DNA of 64,000 nucleotides from Coprinopsis marcescibilis (Eukaryota; Basidiomycota; Agaricomycetes; Agaricales; Psathyrellaceae), in the NCBI GenBank assembly GCA_004369085.1, contig ML210260.1, positions 32,074 through 96,073 of the forward strand, read 5' to 3'. The position numbers were made by a program, and so were the translations under genes. Under the pieces are notes generated by a model. The model searched no databases. It was not told the DNA's origin and saw only the letters and a list, made by a program, of their open reading frames with translations. Every line of letters begins with the position of its first letter. Positions within the stretch are counted from its first letter, which is position 1. Below, in pieces: positions 22,089 through 33,571 of the stretch.

Positions 22089-23423
22089 ATGTCAGGTCGA
22101 ATGCTGAAAGAAAACATCATGGCGGGACTTCCTTCCCGTATGAAGTCTTATAACGACTATGTTGGAGAAGTAGTCCCACCATGTGGAGAGTTCGCGCCTC
22201 GGTCCGCCTCCATCACCCCTCCTTGGATGGATATTAAAGCTGAGGCAGGGTCAGCCAACCGTACTTCGTAGGATAACATCTTTTCGCTATTTCGAGCGCG
22301 GAACTGACCCTTCACTGACTGCAGGCTACATGACGAGATAAAGCTTTTCATATCGTATATGAGGCTCACAGAGGACGAAAGGCTGCTCAGAAAGGACCTC
22401 ATCTCGCGCTTCACTCGTCTAATTGCCAAGCTCGACTCGGCCTCCTCAATGCGATGTGTCGGTTCTTCAGTAACGGGACTATGCTTCCCGACGTCCGACA
22501 TCGACATGGTCATCACATTCCGGCCCTCCCACCAATCCTTCCTCGGGCCCAGCAGTCCAAAGTACAGGCTCAGTAGCCTGGTGAGCAAGATCGACACGTC
22601 TAGATTCGCAAGCAAGATTGAATCGATTTTGAATGCATCCGTTCCTTTGCTCAGAATCACAGATGCGAAAACAGGACTTCAAATAGACCTGACATCTGAT
22701 AACGGTCATGGCGTTAGGGCGACAGAGGCAGTGGAGACCTGGCTCAATTGCGGAGAGAGAAGGGTGATAAAGGGATTGGTTATGGTTCTCAAGTTATTTT
22801 TGGCCATGCGTCGACTGGGGACGACATACACTGGGGGAATCAACTCTTATCTCCTATTTTGGATGGTTGTCGCCTGGGTGAAGCTTGAATTGCCGGACCT
22901 CCTGTCGGGAAAAAAGTCGCCGAGTACAACCCAGGTCAGGGGCGACAACTCCTTGGACGACCTGCTATCCAGGATGGGGACGCTGTCCCTGCAGGGGCCT
23001 CCATCTCAAGTGTACACCCGTGATGACCAACAGACCGACGTGAAGCACGTTGACCTCGGCGTTGCCCTCAAGTCCATTCTCAAATTCTATGGCGAATCGT
23101 TCGACGCTAAATCAACAAAAATCGAGATTTCCTCGGATTCAGTAAGGTACAGGTACAAGGGGACGTTTTACTCTGTCCAGCCCTTTCTTTTATCTATAAA
23201 CGACCCAGCAGCACTCGTCAACGACGACATGGGATCAAAGGCCTATGCTTTTAAACACGTACAAGCGACGTTCCGCGAAGCCTATCGCAAGTTAGAGTTG
23301 GCGGAAGGTAGGAATATGAAAAAGAGCGGAGGGACGCTGGCATACATTCTGGATGGAGACTATTCTGCCTTTGTATCCAAGCGAGAAGCAATGGTGCAGA
23401 AGTGGAGAAGAAGCCGCAATTGA
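22089..23423 (+). CDS. TRF4-like nucleotidyltransferase, copy B
   Basis: Two exons (22089-22267 and 22325-23423) give 425 aa. It is a tandem paralogue of copy A with the intron in the same place and phase (after TC of a Ser codon). All three catalytic carboxylates are in place: D118 and D120 in FPTSDIDMVI, and D181 in LQIDLT. VPLLRITDAKTG, GHGVRATEAVETWL, GINSYLLFWMVVAW and LGVALKSILKFYGESF match the non-canonical poly(A) polymerase fold. Compared with yeast Trf4 it lacks long N- and C-terminal tails, so complex formation with Air/Mtr4-like partners cannot be assumed. An untemplated nucleotide-adding activity on RNA is the best-supported inference. The two genes lie about 660 nt apart and both read rightward. 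Confidence 0.85.
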
Positions 23424-24420
23424 CCATGGCGTCGATTGTAGTATTGGTACTAGAGAAAGGCCCATTTGTTGTCCAAGCTGACTCTTCTTTTATTTGTATG
23501 CATGTATGTAGCGTACGGCTTGAATAGGGAGCGTATGTACTGTGAATCGAACTGTTGTATAATGTATATATGTACCGGGAGGTATGGGATCAAATAACAA
23601 TTATCTTGGGTCTTCAAGTTTAACCTCTAGAGAGTCTTGGGCGGCCATCCTGCACCCAGGTACGATACACACGGATGTATACGTAGAGGTTGTGGCATAT
23701 AAGAACTTTGGTGAATGTGCCGACATGCTTCCCTTGAGGCTTTGACGACCATGAAATCCATTATCCCTTTGATAGTCATGATATCGTGGCAGGTTACCCA
23801 CTCGTGGGCTGGATGAAACCCACCATTTAAGTGTCGCTTGACGGCTGTTGTAGGCGTCTGGGCCTCGAATTGATGGGTGCGATTGTTTCGTCCGTCCGAC
23901 GGATGTCCCTTTGAGAACAATGGACGGGCCGGTGTGTCAGCCTTCAAGTTTGACAGTATCAAAGGGAAACTGATGGTTCAAATTCCTGGTGAAAGGACAA
24001 TTGTCCTAACATATTTTCTTTGAAAGCAATGAATCCCCAATCCCAACCCTTTTTAATCCGAGTCGCACATTGCGCCTATCCGCAGAGCTCTCTCCCCGTT
24101 CAAAGGTCATCCCCATCGTTCTCTCCGCAATGCCCATGTACAGTACCTCTGAAACTTTCAAGTTAAAATTCCGGTAAGCATTCCCTTTGTCTTTGGAATC
24201 GATTTCCTTGCACATGCAGCTGGGCTAGTTAGTTCACCACACTTACGACGATTTCTCTCCCTCAGGAATTTGATCTATTGCGCAAATCTTCTTGAAAGCG
24301 ACTAGTATGTGCAGTTTCTGGCTGCTGTACCTCGCCGAACTCGTGCTCACAAACCGTTCATATACGATAGCCTCAGTCTCAGAGAAAGGGAACTGGCAGG
24401 CCTGCTCTCAATGAGCCTCA
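23424..24420. other. Intergenic region upstream of finger-like gene
   Basis: This kilobase holds only short open frames with no family resemblance. A missing first exon of the downstream gene may lie here, since the open frame at 24421 has no obvious ATG. One candidate is the ATG at 24307, whose frame ends at 24420. Confidence 0.3.
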
Positions 24421-25202
24421 AAGAGTTCAGACACTTCCGAGCCGTCGCGCAGCATCCGCGATTCCCGAGGACCCCAGCCCAGTGCGTACACTCGCCTCGT
24501 CAAGCCTATTTCCAAGAACGCGTCATTACCCTCCATCCAATACGAGCCACTTATGCAATTGCACCCCAGATTAGCCGAGAGTTACGCAGCGCTCGAGTTA
24601 TACAACTACGCGACGTTCGGTGCGAACAGCAACGATGGCGTCCCGTTTTGCTACACGAACCTCGGGGGCTCCTCGCAAGACTTGGAGAGGACTCTCGAGA
24701 GGTACGAGTCTGACGAAAAAGAGGTCAAGCGGATTTGTATACTTCAGTTCTTGGACATCGTCGTCCAAACTCCACCAAGTTCAACACCGGGCCACGAGCA
24801 AGGGTGAGTGTTTCGGACTGTTCAAAAAAAGAATCACAGCATACCCATAATGCATAGGGCTACCACCGGCACTCAAGATGAAGTTACCGCTCCTATTCCT
24901 ATCACTGAGACGCCACTTGATAAGTTCCACCCAACCAAGTGCCGCTGGCGCACGCCAATGGACTTGGACGTCAAGAGGCCCGCTTCCTGTACCACCCAAA
25001 CATTTACAGACATGGACACCTTATGGAAGCACGTCGCGAATGTCCACATTTTGCCGCAATATCGCAATGCGTATCCCTTCCCACGGCGCTCATATGCCAG
25101 TGGGATATGTTTTGCGAAGCTCGACATCCACGCTGCCAGTCGATCGTAAAGGCCCATCTGGCAGTTCACTGCTCGATTTATTCGGTGTACAACTCGGAAT
25201 AG
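24421..25202 (+). pseudogene. C2H2-finger-like gene with frame break (or unresolved exon)
   Basis: A coherent frame runs from 24421. It codes for a Ser/Pro-rich stretch, then LAESYAALELYNYATFG, then an acidic helix LERYESDEKEVKRICIL. A GTGAGT...ATAG intron (about 24804-24857) joins it to an exon with a finger-like C-x(15)-C-...-H-x4-H unit: Cys codons at 24940 and 24988, His codons at 25030 and 25045. A second unit (CQWDMFC...HLAVHC) begins at 25095 but in another frame. The 47 nt between the units hold no GT...AG pair that would fix the frame. Either a one- or two-base indel broke the gene, or an exon structure I cannot see joins them. Fungal proteins with such fingers are often transcription factors; that role is not shown here. 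Confidence 0.4.
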
Positions 25203-25960
25203 AGTATGCCTTCTTTCTTACATTACTCCTTCGTTATTATTCGGCTTTTGACTCCAGGTTCACGCGTTCACGAGCACCGCCAGGCTCAGACAGTCATTTA
25301 CAAAGTGCTCACGTACATCTATAGTCACTAATATCTAGCATATACTATCTTCAATCTAATGGCCATTAGCTTTTGGCGGGAACAAGCAAAAATCATCATA
25401 GGTACCCACAGAACAGAATACGACAAGCGTGAACTGTGACATTTAATTGACAGCTCAAGTTAGAGGCTGGGCAAAGGTTAATCCGAGTCACAGGACTGCC
25501 AAACTCCGAGCGCCCACCCACTCAAAACAGCCTATCAATGACATCGTTTGTACCAACTGACATGAGCTCTATTCTTAGCCCACACACAAAAGTCGTCATC
25601 ATGATACCCAAGGCAAGAAACGACAACGCGCCCTTACGCTCGTTCCTAACGCGCAACCCTCTTAGATGAGAAAACAAACCATTATCATTATTCATGAAAG
25701 AAACGATATCGTTGATGAAATATTCCGCAAACTAAAAGGAGTAGGAAGACACAAACAGTTAAAAGCGATCGTCGAAAAGTCGTGTAAGGTAACGTATCGT
25801 GAATAATGAGGGCAATATCGATGTCGCGTCGATAAAACAACAACAACCGCAGTCGAATAACGAGGGTATGAGATGGATATCATGCAACTGAGGCAGCAAA
25901 TTATGCGCGATTTTCATCATGAACAAAGTGAAAGGTAAACAACACAGAGAATTTTGTCGT
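25203..25960. other. Intergenic, 3' of finger-like gene and of beta-tubulin
   Basis: This is the convergent 3' region of the two neighbours, including the beta-tubulin 3' UTR close to 25960. I see no gene. Confidence 0.4.
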
Positions 25961-27886
<1,926 letters not shown>

Positions 27887-28738
27887 GCTAGAAATGCGGG
27901 GTCAGCATGGGGGTTCAGGATAGGCGAAAGTGGTACGACAAAGGAAGCGCGACATGGCCGCGTGTTTTCTGGCAACGACGGTGTCGACGAGCTCGCTGCG
28001 CGTTGCTCGCCGTTCACAATGATGAGGAATACTCACATTAGATATTAGAGGGGATAGGAAATAGAGGAGGTGTTGTCGTTGAGGTCGATGATTGACACGA
28101 AGACGAAAATGTGAAGCAGCCGGGCAAAGGGGACACTCCACCAGAATTCAAACTCAGCTTCGTACTCCGCGTGCCTACTGGTCCCTGCGCATGTTGCCCC
28201 AAAGGTTTTTAACCGAGAAACGACATACTGCCGTATTTTTTCCAGATAAACCAACCAGAAGAAAGGGTGTTGTCAGGGCTTCCAGAAGATCTAAAGTTTG
28301 CGCTGAAAACTGACAATCCAGCGGTACGATATCCCATATACTTTGGCTACTTTCGCGGTGAATGTCCATACATGTTTGAGCCTCGTGGTTATGTTTTGGC
28401 CTGCATGAGGCTGCATGCGAGAAAAATGTTGTGGCAAGCCTCGAGGCCCTGCTTGAAATGATGGCTTTGTGATTCCTCGTGTCTCGCGTAACAAAATTCG
28501 GGTTAATAGTCTTTTATCTTTCCTTGGCCCAATTTCCTTGTCAATTCGAATCCTTTGTCGTTTCGTGCAAGTATATTGCCAAAGGAAATCCATCTGTTGA
28601 ACGCAGGGCAGGTGATCACATGACCAGCAGTTCTTTGTAGCCATAAAGATTCAGAATGCATACTTGCTCGTAACTGCAACAACGTTTCAATCACTTTCTA
28701 AAGACTACCCTACAACCATCGTCTGAACTATTTCCAAG
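27887..28738. promoter_or_regulatory. Shared divergent promoter, beta-tubulin / NC2 alpha
   Basis: This 852-nt interval separates the start codons of beta-tubulin (-) and NC2 alpha (+), so both promoters must lie here or in the 5' UTRs. I could not assign individual elements. Confidence 0.45.
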
Positions 28739-29540
28739 ATGAAAAACAAGAACAAGACAACGAAATTCCCAGTGGCGAGTTCACAGACACGGCGGAACAT
28801 GAGACAGCACTAATGATCGTGGCTCAACATGTATCTAGGCCCGGATAAAGAAGATTATGCAAAAAGACGAAGAAGTCGGCAAAGTAGCCCAGGCTACACC
28901 AATCGTCATTTGTACGCCCATGCAACCTGTTCTATTCCCACCAGAAAGCTTACAATGGCGCAGCGAAAGCCCTAGAACTATTCCTCGGCCTGATCATCGA
29001 AGAGTCATATAAAGTAACTGCAGAGCGGGGGGCGAAGAAAGTCGAGGCTTATCATTTGTGCGTAACCCAACTACTCCTAATATTACATCTACCCACCCCT
29101 AGTACCCGTTCACCAGGAAACATGCCGTCGATACAGTCGAAACCCTCGACTTCCTTAAAGAAATTGTCGCAGCCGTGCCCGATCCTTCCGCCGGCGGTAC
29201 AATCGACCTAGAAGCAGAAGGTGCAGCCAAGCGTCGCGGAAAGGGTAGGAAGGTGGCAGCAGCCTCATCGTCAGGGGCTACCGGTGCTGAGCCTACGAAA
29301 CGGCGCAGGAAGAAAAAGGCCGTCCCCGATCAGGGACAACCGGAGCAGGAAGAACCCTCGGCAGATCCTGGAACAGAACCAGAACAGGGCGATGACCACG
29401 ATCAGGAGGAAGACGCGGAAATGAACGAATACGATGAAGACGACGATGACGCCCCACATAATGGATCCAAACGCGCACGAAGGAGCTCGAGCGATGATGA
29501 CGGCTGGGATGGCGGGAAGCCATACGTGCCTGGCAGATAA
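28739..29540 (+). CDS. NC2 alpha (DRAP1/Bur6), histone-fold transcription regulator
   Basis: Four exons (28739-28774, 28839-28911, 28964-29057, 29117-29540) give 208 aa. Residues 10-90 match the NC2 alpha histone fold: FPVARIKKIMQKDEEVG, ISKALELFL, ERGAKKVEAYHL and TLDFLKEIVAAVPD. With NC2 beta (Dr1) it binds TBP on DNA and blocks TFIIA/TFIIB entry, acting as a repressor or activator depending on the promoter. The C-terminal half is disordered: a KRRRKKK nuclear-signal-like cluster, then a long Glu/Asp-rich tract. The first intron (28775-28838) needs a GC donor (GCGAGT) to give FPVAR. A GT donor three bases upstream (GTGGCG) would give FPAR and drop one residue of a motif whose spacing is conserved. 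It converges with SLD5, with 115 nt between the stops. Confidence 0.92.
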
Positions 29541-29655
29541 CTGTCTGTAATTGGACAATGATAAGATACCACTGATGCGGTTGTAGTAATGTATGTTTAA
29601 CTTGCCATGGTTTGTGCTGGGTCGCTGCTGGGCTGACAGGAATAAGAATGACTCA

Positions 29656-30743
29656 TTAGACCAATTCTGCCTCTCCTCGGGCAACTAGGTGTTCCACCAC
29701 ATGATAGGGTGTCAGAGAGATATGCCCTTTGTTCATCTGCAAGCGCGTTCCACTGAAACGGACGTCAAGACCATGGCAATTCGGAAGCAGCATGGAACAA
29801 CATACTCTGGCAACGCGACTGGCGGGCAATCCTGAAGCGCATGGACAAACACAGGTCGCGTCTTATCCGGCTGTGTCACTGAGGAATCAAGAATCAGACC
29901 AAACGGCGGTCGAAGGATAGAGATTAAAGGCGTACCCATCGAAGGATAAAAGACCGGTGTATCATCGAGATGTGCCTGTGATTCCGGCAGACTTTGCAAT
30001 ACAGATAGGAAGAGATGCTGATCTGTTATCTTCGCGTGTCTGAATGAAAAGGTGAAGCTCGATAACTCATGGGTCGACCTCGTAGCACATACCGACTCGC
30101 ATGTTCCCGTTCCGAAGCTGTAAGCCGTGTCTGTATGTCTGCATTTGTCGTGATAAACCGCGCATATCTCTCTATCTAGCTGACGTATCAACACCATAAT
30201 AACACTGTGCGCATCAAGATGGGCTACTTACTTTGTAGAGCCTCGTCCGGATGTAAGATCTGATGAGGAACTTGACCCGCTCGATTTCCGTCTGAACGAG
30301 CATGATTCGTATGTGCTCAGACTCGGATGTCCTCGGGTCGTCTCTCAAAATCTGAATATTCCTAGTCTGAGGTAGTCGCAATATCACAAGGTGTAAGCAC
30401 AACCAGTTCTCAACCCCGAGAGGATACGGGAACATACCTGCGATCGCAAATGATCCAACAGCCCCGCAAGCAACGCCTCCTGCGCAGGTAAAATATCAGG
30501 CGAGTGGCGTTCATTCATCCAATGACGAATCATAGTCTGTAAGGGCGTCTGCTCGACCTCTTCTGTGTTCTCGACGAGCCTTCGCGGGGGTGCCACTGCA
30601 CCTGCAGGCTGCATGGCCACATCGATGTCCTCATCCAGGTTGAATCCCGCTTGCCTGGGAGGATTTGCCGGCCCCTGGCCCACGTCAAGGGCGTCGTTGA
30701 AGAAGCCTGAACGGTTTTCGTATTCTCTACCCCAGTTAGACAT
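29656..30743 (-). CDS. SLD5: GINS complex subunit SLD5
   Basis: Six exons (30743-30438, 30366-30232, 30175-30093, 30039-29936, 29878-29806, 29752-29656) give 265 aa, normal for Sld5. The central DDPRTSESEHIRIMLVQ, ERVKFLIRSYIRTRLYK, ERYARFITT, QHLFLSVLQSLPE and DKTRPVFVHALQDCP are strongly conserved Sld5 segments. The C-terminal beta domain ends in VVEHLVARGEAELV. GINS (Sld5-Psf1-Psf2-Psf3) joins Cdc45 and Mcm2-7 to form the replicative helicase in the nucleus. The first 100 residues are partly disordered (Pro/Asn-rich). It is divergent from the membrane-protein gene at 31208, with 464 nt between. Confidence 0.95.
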
Positions 30744-31207
30744 GGTGTGTAGGTTTTAGGATAATGGAGTGATGCGGTTAATGAGTTTACAGTGTGATGG
30801 ATGGCATGACAAAGTTGTGGGATCGTCGCGAACTGTTAAGTCGCGTCAAGGCCTGCCCTGAACATGGATCGCTGCGCAGGCATGCACCCGTTTCGTTTCT
30901 TCTTCCTCTTCATCTACCGCTTCTAAACTTTCTTTTGGGATCGCCTTCACGAATTTTTCCTAATGGTCGACTCTGGGATATACGATGTTGGGCTCATCTG
31001 GGCAGAATCTTTTGCTTATTGGCCCACAACTCGTCGACTGCGTTCAAATTTTCAGTCCAGACCGCGAATATTCAGAACTAGATCGCGAAATCAGGCCACA
31101 GAGCCGCAAATCTAATAGCTCCTAACGGTTTATTTAAACTATGTCTGTCGAAAGTCAACGGACAACATTGCGCTCCGGTTTCCTCAAGGTGGCTGAACAC
31201 GACCCGT
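30744..31207. promoter_or_regulatory. Divergent promoter, SLD5 / membrane protein
   Basis: This 464-nt interval separates the two divergent start codons. I saw no clear TATA box. Confidence 0.35.
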
Positions 31208-32502
31208 ATGGCACCCAACCCCCACTCCCCCCATTATGGTGGCGCTCCTCTGGACCACTCTTCTGACGATAAAACCTTTGCCTCTGCTCCTGCTATGACT
31301 CTCTTTTCCCGCAACGCTCTTGTTTCTCGCGATTCAATTTCAACGACGACCCGCAATACGCTCATTCTTGCAGTTATCACCGTCGCTATCATTTTTGCAA
31401 CCGTTATGGCGTTGTATGCTGTATACAAAGGGGTTCGGTTCTTCCAGCGCAGAAAGCTTGTGAATCAAGCTTTGGAGATGCCTACATCTCCAGAGAAGCT
31501 CCAAGCCAAATCAAAGTCGAAGACTTGTCGGTCTGAAGCATCTAGTGCAAGAACTAGCATAGTGAGTTGATCACCCAATGGTTGATTCGGACATTAGCAC
31601 CAATACAACTGCTTCAGAACAAAGAAAGCATCCATCAACCCTCCCCAAACAACTTGCCTTCTGGAATACAGTCGCATCTGAATACTCTGGATATAGACGA
31701 CCCATGGATGGGGTCTGCGCCCGTTTCCAACAACCTTGACAGCCAACCATCGCCCACCTCTGTCGATCTTTTCCGGGAAACAATACCCTCATCCGGATCG
31801 CCTGGTTCTCAGGAGGGTGCAGCAGAGGAAGACATAACCTCAACTTCTGCAGCTGGCAGCATCACCGACCTCTCCGCCGCCTCGCTCAAAATTGTGGGTG
31901 ACGATGTTGTTGGTGCATACCCCTTCCCACAAGATATCCATCCTGTTGAAGTAGGTGTGGAGGACACATTTTCCTGGGGTGTCCGCTTCAGCTTTCCTTG
32001 GGTCACCGAGGAGATGAGGTTCGGTCTCGTCTTGCCGACTTACCCTGTTGACGAAGGTCTTGCGGGATATGACGAGTACTCTGAAACGTCTGCTTACTCC
32101 AATCTGTCCCCACCTGCGAGCCCCCTGCAATCGACGCCTGAAACGCCACCAAAGAGGTCACCGACGCTTTCGACCATCCCGAATCCGAGGATATTGGAGG
32201 ATGCGGCGCTTGCGAATGCGAATGCACATGCGGAGGATGACTCGTATGGACTGGCTGCGATGAATTTTTGGAAAAGGTACGGGCCTGCGACGTTGGCTCC
32301 GCCCCCGAAGAAACCCAGAGGTGTCAAGGCGGCTCACTTGGAAGGCCAGCTCAACAAGGAACAGCCACGTTTGGAGCACTCGCCAGAGGTGGACAAGACG
32401 AACCAGATGCTCAAAGAAAAGAGTTTGCACAAGTTTTTGCATCGGTACTCGAGTGTGGTTCTACTGAACGGGGTCATGAATGGACGACAGAACTTGAAAT
32501 GA
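31208..32502 (+). CDS. Single-pass membrane protein of unknown function
   Basis: Two exons (31208-31561, 31618-32502) joined in phase 0 by a GTGAGT...TTCAG intron give 412 aa. Residues 1-50 are Ser/Thr-rich. Residues 51-73 (TLILAVITVAIIFATVMALYAVY) form one clear membrane segment, followed by basic residues (KGVRFFQRRK), so the long C-terminal part should face the cytosol. That part is rich in Ser/Pro with a few compact motifs (EDTFSWGVRFSFPWVTEEMRF, EMNFWKRYGPATLAPPPKK). The C-terminal helix carries many charges. I know no family for it. It looks like a fungal-specific anchor or signalling adaptor, but this is inference only. Confidence 0.72.
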
Positions 32503-32817
32503 CGGCGTTGCGATTCGTTGGTTGGCATGACCTTCGATGAACTCTCTTTTGTGAACTTGTTTTCGCTGTAATTTATATACCACAAATTTCTTTGTTACTT
32601 TCGAATGGTTGTAATTGTATTTCCGTCCCTATAATAGATCTTTTCGACACCCCAGAATACTCTCTTCCTAACGAGCCGCATCACACTTTGATCCGGGCTG
32701 ACCGGGGTGATTTGACGCAATGCAACCTGGCCCTGCTGCAAGTTGTCTGTTCGTCTCTTCCATCTCTGAATCCCAGAAACCCTTTTCAGATCATCCAGGA
32801 CTATACAAACTGAAATT
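32503..32817. other. Short spacer and promoter of Dap1-like gene
   Basis: This 315-nt spacer lies between two co-oriented genes. It is AT-rich just after the upstream stop. No gene is seen. Confidence 0.35.
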
Positions 32818-33571
32818 ATGGGTCTCACACTCGAGCTTGGAACGCCAGTGAACACCGCGCTCATGCTGTACATCCTATACTCTGTGCAACGAATAATCTT
32901 CCCTCCACTTACCAAGCCAGCCTCGATCCCAACCGAGTTCAAGGCTGGCTACTCGTGGATGCCGAAATCCCACCCGCCCTCGGTGCTGTTCAAGACCTAT
33001 ACGCCCAAGACGCTGGAGAAGTACGACGGAAAGGACGACGGGCGGATTTTGCTGGCGATTAATGGGACTGTGTTTGATGTTACTGCTGGGAAGAACTTTT
33101 ATGGGCCGAGTGAGTTGCTTTTGTGCTTGTTTCGCTGCAAGTTGGGATTGAGTACTCATATGGGGATTTAGATGGGATGTATGGAAACTTTGCGGGACGG
33201 GATGCCTCGCGGGGTATGGCGAAGCAATCGTTCGATACTGGTTAGTGGTGTTGCTTCCCCCTGCTTCGGCGTGGCCGCAGGCAAACAGTTGATTCATTGT
33301 GGTATAGAAATGCTCACACCTATCGACCAACCCTTGGACAAACTCGATGACTTGAAAGCTGATGAAATGTGAGCACGCGTTCTGCAGCCGCTGATTACAT
33401 GGCTAATTGACGCACCCCTCCCATTCACGCAGTGAGAACATGAAGGGTACGTTTGGAACGATTTTTACATCGAGTGTATGCTTTCTTACGCGGTTTCTCC
33501 CAGGATGGATTGAGCACTTCTCCAACAAGTATATCATTTGTGGAAAACTTGTAGAGAATGACCAGGCTTGA
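32818..33571 (+). CDS. DAP1: Dap1/PGRMC-type membrane-associated haem protein (cytochrome b5-like)
   Basis: Five exons (32818-33109, 33172-33240, 33308-33368, 33433-33446, 33504-33571) give 167 aa. An N-terminal hydrophobic stretch (about residues 10-30) anchors it to membranes. The cytochrome b5-like fold follows with ILLAINGTVFDVTAGKNFYGP, GMYGNFAGRDASRG and KGWIEHFSNKYIICGKL. Proteins of this group bind haem through a Tyr and support cytochrome P450 enzymes, notably Erg11 in sterol synthesis. The fourth exon is only 14 nt. ERG25, another sterol enzyme, lies further along the window, but not next to it. Confidence 0.93.
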
